This document shows, piece after piece, positions 60,114 to 64,000 of a stretch of 64,000 nucleotides of DNA. Origin of the DNA: Bilabrum cf. latius (taxonomy: Eukaryota > Bigyra: Bicosoecida > Bigyra > Bicosoecida); NCBI GenBank assembly GCA_965178125.1, contig OZ237758.1, positions 682,001 to 746,000 on the forward strand. The letters run 5' to 3'. The first letter of the stretch is position 1, and the number at the start of each line of letters is the position of its first letter. Both the position numbers and the translations under genes were made by a program. The notes under the pieces are model-generated. The model had not been told where the DNA came from, made no database searches, and worked only from the letters and a program-made list of their open reading frames with translations.

Positions 60114-63100
60114 TCACGCCATTCCACCTACTGGCTGTGCTCTCCTGAACTCATCTGCTGATTTCCCAGCTGGCCCAGCCATAGGTGCGCCCGAAGCGAC
60201 TCCGCCGGAAGCAACATCTCGCCTGAGCCTGAGATGCTCCCTCGCGAAATCGAGCACTCGGTCGATCTGGCTCTTCTTTGTCGCATCCGCCTTGTGACAA
60301 ACACGGTCCACCCCGCTCGCGTTGAATCGCTCCAGGTCCAGTGCGATCACGTTTGCAGTCAGCCCGATCACAGGCAGCTCCCGCTGCAGCCCCACAGAAC
60401 GCAGCAGCTCCATAATCTGTGGGCCCAGCAGCCCAGGCAACGTGTAGTCGCATGTCACCAGATCGAATCGCTGGGGAGTGCTCGTGGCCTCTGCCAGCCG
60501 GCTCGGGAAGGCGAGCACGTCCTCGGGCAAGTGCTCCGAGGGGACGAGCAGCTTCACGGCGTCGGCTCCGTTGAGCGCCGCGACCGTCTCGAAGCCCCTC
60601 TTCTGCAGCTGGCGCGTGAGAAACATGGACTGGGACCTGTCGTCTTCGATCACAAGCACGCGCTTCCCCTTGAACTCATCGCGACGGGCCTTCCGGTTGC
60701 TCCTAGACACAGACTCAGACACTGGGGGCCTGCTGCTACACGCGTGCTTGGCTTGCTGCTAGCCGTCGGCGCTGTCATCCGTGTCTTTGCTGGCAGGGGA
60801 CATCGATCGCGCAAACATGGAAGATTTGCTCATTGATCTGCCGCTTGACGTGCCCCTGCCTCGTGGAGGGGAGTGTTTCGTCGCAAAGATGCCCCGCAAA
60901 GTGCTGGCCCCGCTCAGCGACCCAACCGAGTCCGACGTGTGGACGCGAGGACCAGGAGACGACGGCACAGGCAAAGCGGCTGGACGTGCGCTGTTCTCAT
61001 CAGGGTGACGCGCACCACTCACGACAGTGCGATCAACGCTCTTGGTAGTGCGACCCAGGAGTGCGCGAGGCGAAGAATCTGCGGGGCTGCCAGCCAGTGC
61101 CTATTTCGTTGCAGCGGTTGTACCATCCTGGCACTCCCTGCCTCGCTTCCGCACAACCCTCCGCTTCTTCTTCAAGCCCTCACCCAGCTGTCCCGGTGGC
61201 GATGGCTTGGAGTCTCTTCGATCAATAGAGCCGTTGCTATCGCCTTCAGGGCGCTCCCAAGGCTCATCTTCTTTTTGTTCACCTGGTGTCGTTGCCGGAC
61301 TGTCCCCAGCAGTGTCAGTCATAGGTGCTGGGCCAGGGCTTGCTGCTGCAGCGATTGCAGACGAACGGCTAGTACTCTGGTCATCTTCGTGCTGCTGCTG
61401 CTGCTGCTCCTGCTGCCTCCTCTACGCGTGCTGCTGCTAGAGCTTGAACACCCGGGACACACTCTTGCCCTGCTCCGACAGCCTAGGCGCCCGCACTCCT
61501 CCCGACAGCCTGCGGGTCGACCCACGCAACGGACTTCCCGCGGCCATCCCGCTTGTCTCCTGTCTCCGAAGCCCTCGAATGCCGTACACGGATGCCTCTG
61601 TCTGGCTTAGCCCAAGAGATGCGTAGTTGGATCCGCTTGCCTGGCCTGCATGAAGGTGCTGCGGGCCCGTCTTTCTGGACTGCCGGCCAAACAGCTGGGC
61701 CCTCGCTGTCCCATGCACGTCCTCCTCCTCCTCCGGCAGCTCGTCTGCCAGTCGCAGCGGAAGCAGCAAGCTGAAGCAGCTGCCCTTACCCTCCCGGCTC
61801 CACTCCAGCCACGCAATGCCCTTGTGCTCTCGCGCCAAGTACCGCACCAGCGCCAGGCCCAGCCCAGTGCCGCCCTGCTTCTTGTCAGCCGCTGCATTGA
61901 CTTGCTGGAACGGCTGGAAGAGCTTCTTGGAGTCCGACTTCGACACCCCAGGCCCTTGGTCGATGACCCGGATGAGGATGGGCAGTCGGGTCTGCAGCCG
62001 GCAGGCCCGCCGTGCAGCACTCGCATCCTTCCGGAACTGCCTTCGCTGCTCCTTGGCAGGATCTTTGGGCTAGTTCTGCTCCTTCTACTTGGGCTCACTT
62101 TTCTCCGGTGCCACCTTGCTTGACTTCTCCGAGCAGCAACAGGAGCAGCACAGCATCGACAGCAAGCAGGATGTCCAGCCCAAGTTCGGCTGGCTGTCTT
62201 CGTCATCATCATTGTAGGTCTAGTGAATGTCCAAGGCACTCCCAGCGCTGTCATTCATGCCCGAGTTGCTGGAATCGCTGGATATGAAGGCGTCAACACC
62301 AGCACCAGCAGTAGAGGCTACAGTGTCCATTTGAGGAGTGGGGGCGTTCAGGGCATCGTGACGGCTGCCTGCCCTCGGACTTGCCTGCACTGGCCAAGCA
62401 CCGCGGGTCGAAGCATCGCGATTGGAATCCGCTCCAGGTCCCTTCTTGAGTATGCTCCTCGTGGACCTCTGCAACGTATCATCCCTGTGCCTGCTCTGCG
62501 CGCTCATCCTACGTCTCCTGGTGGCAGCCAGGTCCCTCTCTGCTCTCTCCGTCACGATCGTGCCCGTGTCCTCGATCACCCGGATCGTGCGGCGGCCGTC
62601 TGCCACAGTGGGCCTATAGGTGGCGCTACCACCCTCAGCTTCACCCCCCTCGTTCGATGTGGTAGACCCTTGCCTCGTGAGACTCATGGAACTTTGTGGA
62701 GCAGGCGCATTGGGTGCACTTGGCTAGCCAGACCCACTATCGCCGTTCAACGGATCCTTCATTCCGTTTGCGTCACGGCCTGCGACTGGCACACTCGTGG
62801 CAATCGATGCCCGGCGGGTGCGCCGCGGGGAGGCCCAAGAGTCTCCGGCAGAGTCTGCACCAGCCGCCATCTGCTCCCCGCCTGCGTCGTCCTTGCCCAG
62901 CACCAGCCCAGTCATGGACCAACGCCGCTGCCTCCTCGGCTGACCCAGTCGACGCGACGACAGCTGCGAGGCGATGAAGCGGCCCGCCTTCGCGCTCACC
63001 TGCTGCGTCTTGCCCTCGCCCTCCTCTCGCACTCGGGACAGGTTGATGCGCAACGGAGGCTCAGGCGGATCCTTGCTCGCGTCCAGAGACTTGGGGGCGC

Positions 63101-64000
63101 GCCGAGCCAGCCTGGCTGCCTGCACTGGCCTGAGTACTGCCACCTGCACGTCAATACTACTACCAGATCCGGCAAATCGGATGGCATTGGCAAGGTAGTT
63201 CCTCACGCACTGCGCCAGCCTCTGTGTGTCGGCCACCACGGGTGGCACTTCCTCAAGGGCCTGCAGTCCGTCGTCATCGTACGCTGCTTTGCCCTCATCA
63301 ACAAGATCATACCCATCCTCTCGATCACTCAGCGACTCAGAGCCCTCTGTACCCAATGCCTCGTCTAGACCAGTGGCCACCTGCACCAGCGATGGACCCT
63401 GCGTGCCCTGCTTGCCATCTTCCTCAATTCCTGCAGCTGCATTCCGCGTGCTTGTGGCACGCACAAATTCGAGCGCTTCCGGCGGCAGCTCCCCATTCTC
63501 CAGCATCGCTCGTTTCTCGGCCAGCGACCGGGTCCGCTCATGCTGCTCCCTGCAGTCGTAGAACGACAGACGCATCGTCACGCCGCCCTCCTCGGCCTGG
63601 TGGATCAGCGTCACCAACGCAGAACGAATCGAGGATGCCAGCGTGCAAGGCCTCATCTTCAGCTGCAGACCCTGCGCCTCGATCTGAGCCATCAGCAGCA
63701 CGTCCGTGATGATGTGGTGCATCGCCACGCTGCTGGACCGCATGATGCGCACAGTAGACTCCATCTCCTCGCGGGCTTCCTCGATGGATGCCTGGTCCAA
63801 CCCCTCGCCCTGCTGCTGGCTCTCTACCATCTGCTGCTGCAGCTCCACCAGAGTCTCGTCCATCTGGTCCAGGCCCATGACCACGGAGGCGAAGGGCTGC
63901 TTGAGCTCGTGCAGGACGTACCGGGTGCGGGTCACGTGCCTCTCATTCTGTTCTTGCTCCATCTGCACCTTTGCGTTTATGGTTCGAATGGCCTCTGCCT
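60114..64000 (-). CDS. Giant hybrid histidine kinase D, 5' part cut by window edge
   Basis: An open frame enters from the right edge on the minus strand and ends at TGA 60116-60114. About 1,295 residues are visible, starting just inside the membrane (AIRTINAK). HisKA with HELKQPF, N-box Asn (codon 63188-63186), an insert of about 409 residues containing SCLLSMLCCSCCCSEK, G1 Asp (codon 61961-61959), GTGLGLAL, a polyglutamine tract with TAGs, and a receiver nearly identical to that of kinase C (IEDDRS, CDYTLPG, Lys in CHKAD). The tail after the receiver differs from C. At least seven TAGs. The orientation is opposite to kinases A-C. The sensor half lies outside the window. Confidence 0.92.
60232..64000 (-). 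repeat. Inverted repeat, right arm (kinase D)
   Basis: Counterpart of 52133-55718. Identity stops just after the receiver (near 60232) and still continues at the window edge. Around 62,600-62,690 the sequence follows kinase B rather than C, so the arm is mosaic. Confidence 0.85.

Noticed and set aside
1-64000. TAG-riddled genes as pseudogenes
   Set aside because: TAG is the only stop that occurs inside the frames. TAA and TGA are absent across tens of kilobases of coding sequence, and catalytic motifs on both sides of TAGs are intact. Decay would give all three stops and frameshifts.
1-64000. UAG decoded as leucine
   Set aside because: A few TAGs align with Leu in variable positions (33641 and 44820), but the invariant sites in PTEN, RCC1 and EGF, most paralogue pairs and the polyglutamine tract all point to Gln.
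1-64000. tRNA genes (in particular a CUA-anticodon tRNA), CRISPR arrays, transposons or viral genes
   Set aside because: I looked in the intergenic stretches and recognised none. A tRNA that reads UAG must be sought elsewhere in the genome.

Overview
The window is eukaryotic nuclear DNA from a protist. It carries GT-AG spliceosomal introns (about 83-252 nt), genes on both strands without operons, and eukaryote-only families: PTEN, GnT-I/MGAT1, the SMC5/6 SUMO ligase NSE2, a Pur-alpha-like protein, a class I cyclic-nucleotide phosphodiesterase and RCC1-BTB. The EGF-like modules and the hybrid histidine kinases fit a stramenopile or another SAR-type protist, but the lineage is an inference and I cannot name the organism.

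The most important property is the genetic code. Read with the standard code, almost every gene is broken by in-frame TAG. Read with TAG as glutamine, 18 clean genes appear. All 18 end in TGA (16) or TAA (2), none in TAG. TAG falls on Gln sites in unrelated families: the PTEN N-terminal RYQ-DGF motif, the GQLG motif of RCC1 repeats and the C-Q-C of an EGF module. It also aligns with CAG/CAA at several sites between the kinase paralogues, and sits among CAG codons in a polyglutamine tract. On the order of one hundred in-frame TAGs occur. UAG=Gln with UAA and UGA kept as stops is rare; from memory it corresponds to NCBI code 15 and was reported for Iotanema spirale.

Layout. 1-4 kb: a truncated gene end, an unknown charged protein, a small secretory protein and NSE2. 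4.3-12.6 kb: three paralogous secreted EGF-domain proteins interleaved with PTEN and MGAT1. 13.2-15.7 kb: an RCC1-BTB protein. 15.8-20.6 kb: a beta-propeller plus polytopic membrane protein. 20.7-23.7 kb: an intronless two-module glycosyltransferase. 24.2-55.9 kb: three tandem giant intronless receptor-type hybrid histidine kinases (3,660, 3,120 and 3,347 aa). 56-59 kb: a phosphodiesterase. 59.3-60 kb: a PUR-RRM protein. 60.1-64 kb: a fourth kinase in inverted orientation, cut by the window edge.

The kinases share a plan: signal peptide, LamG-type extracellular region, one transmembrane helix, HisKA, a HATPase domain split by a 330-600 residue insert with a Cys cluster, and a C-terminal receiver domain. 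Kinase cores and receivers of paralogues are nearly identical in DNA while extracellular regions diverge, which suggests continuing gene conversion with sensor diversification. The EGF proteins, PTEN, phosphodiesterase and kinases are all plausible surface-sensing or second-messenger functions, but nothing in the sequence proves that they work together.
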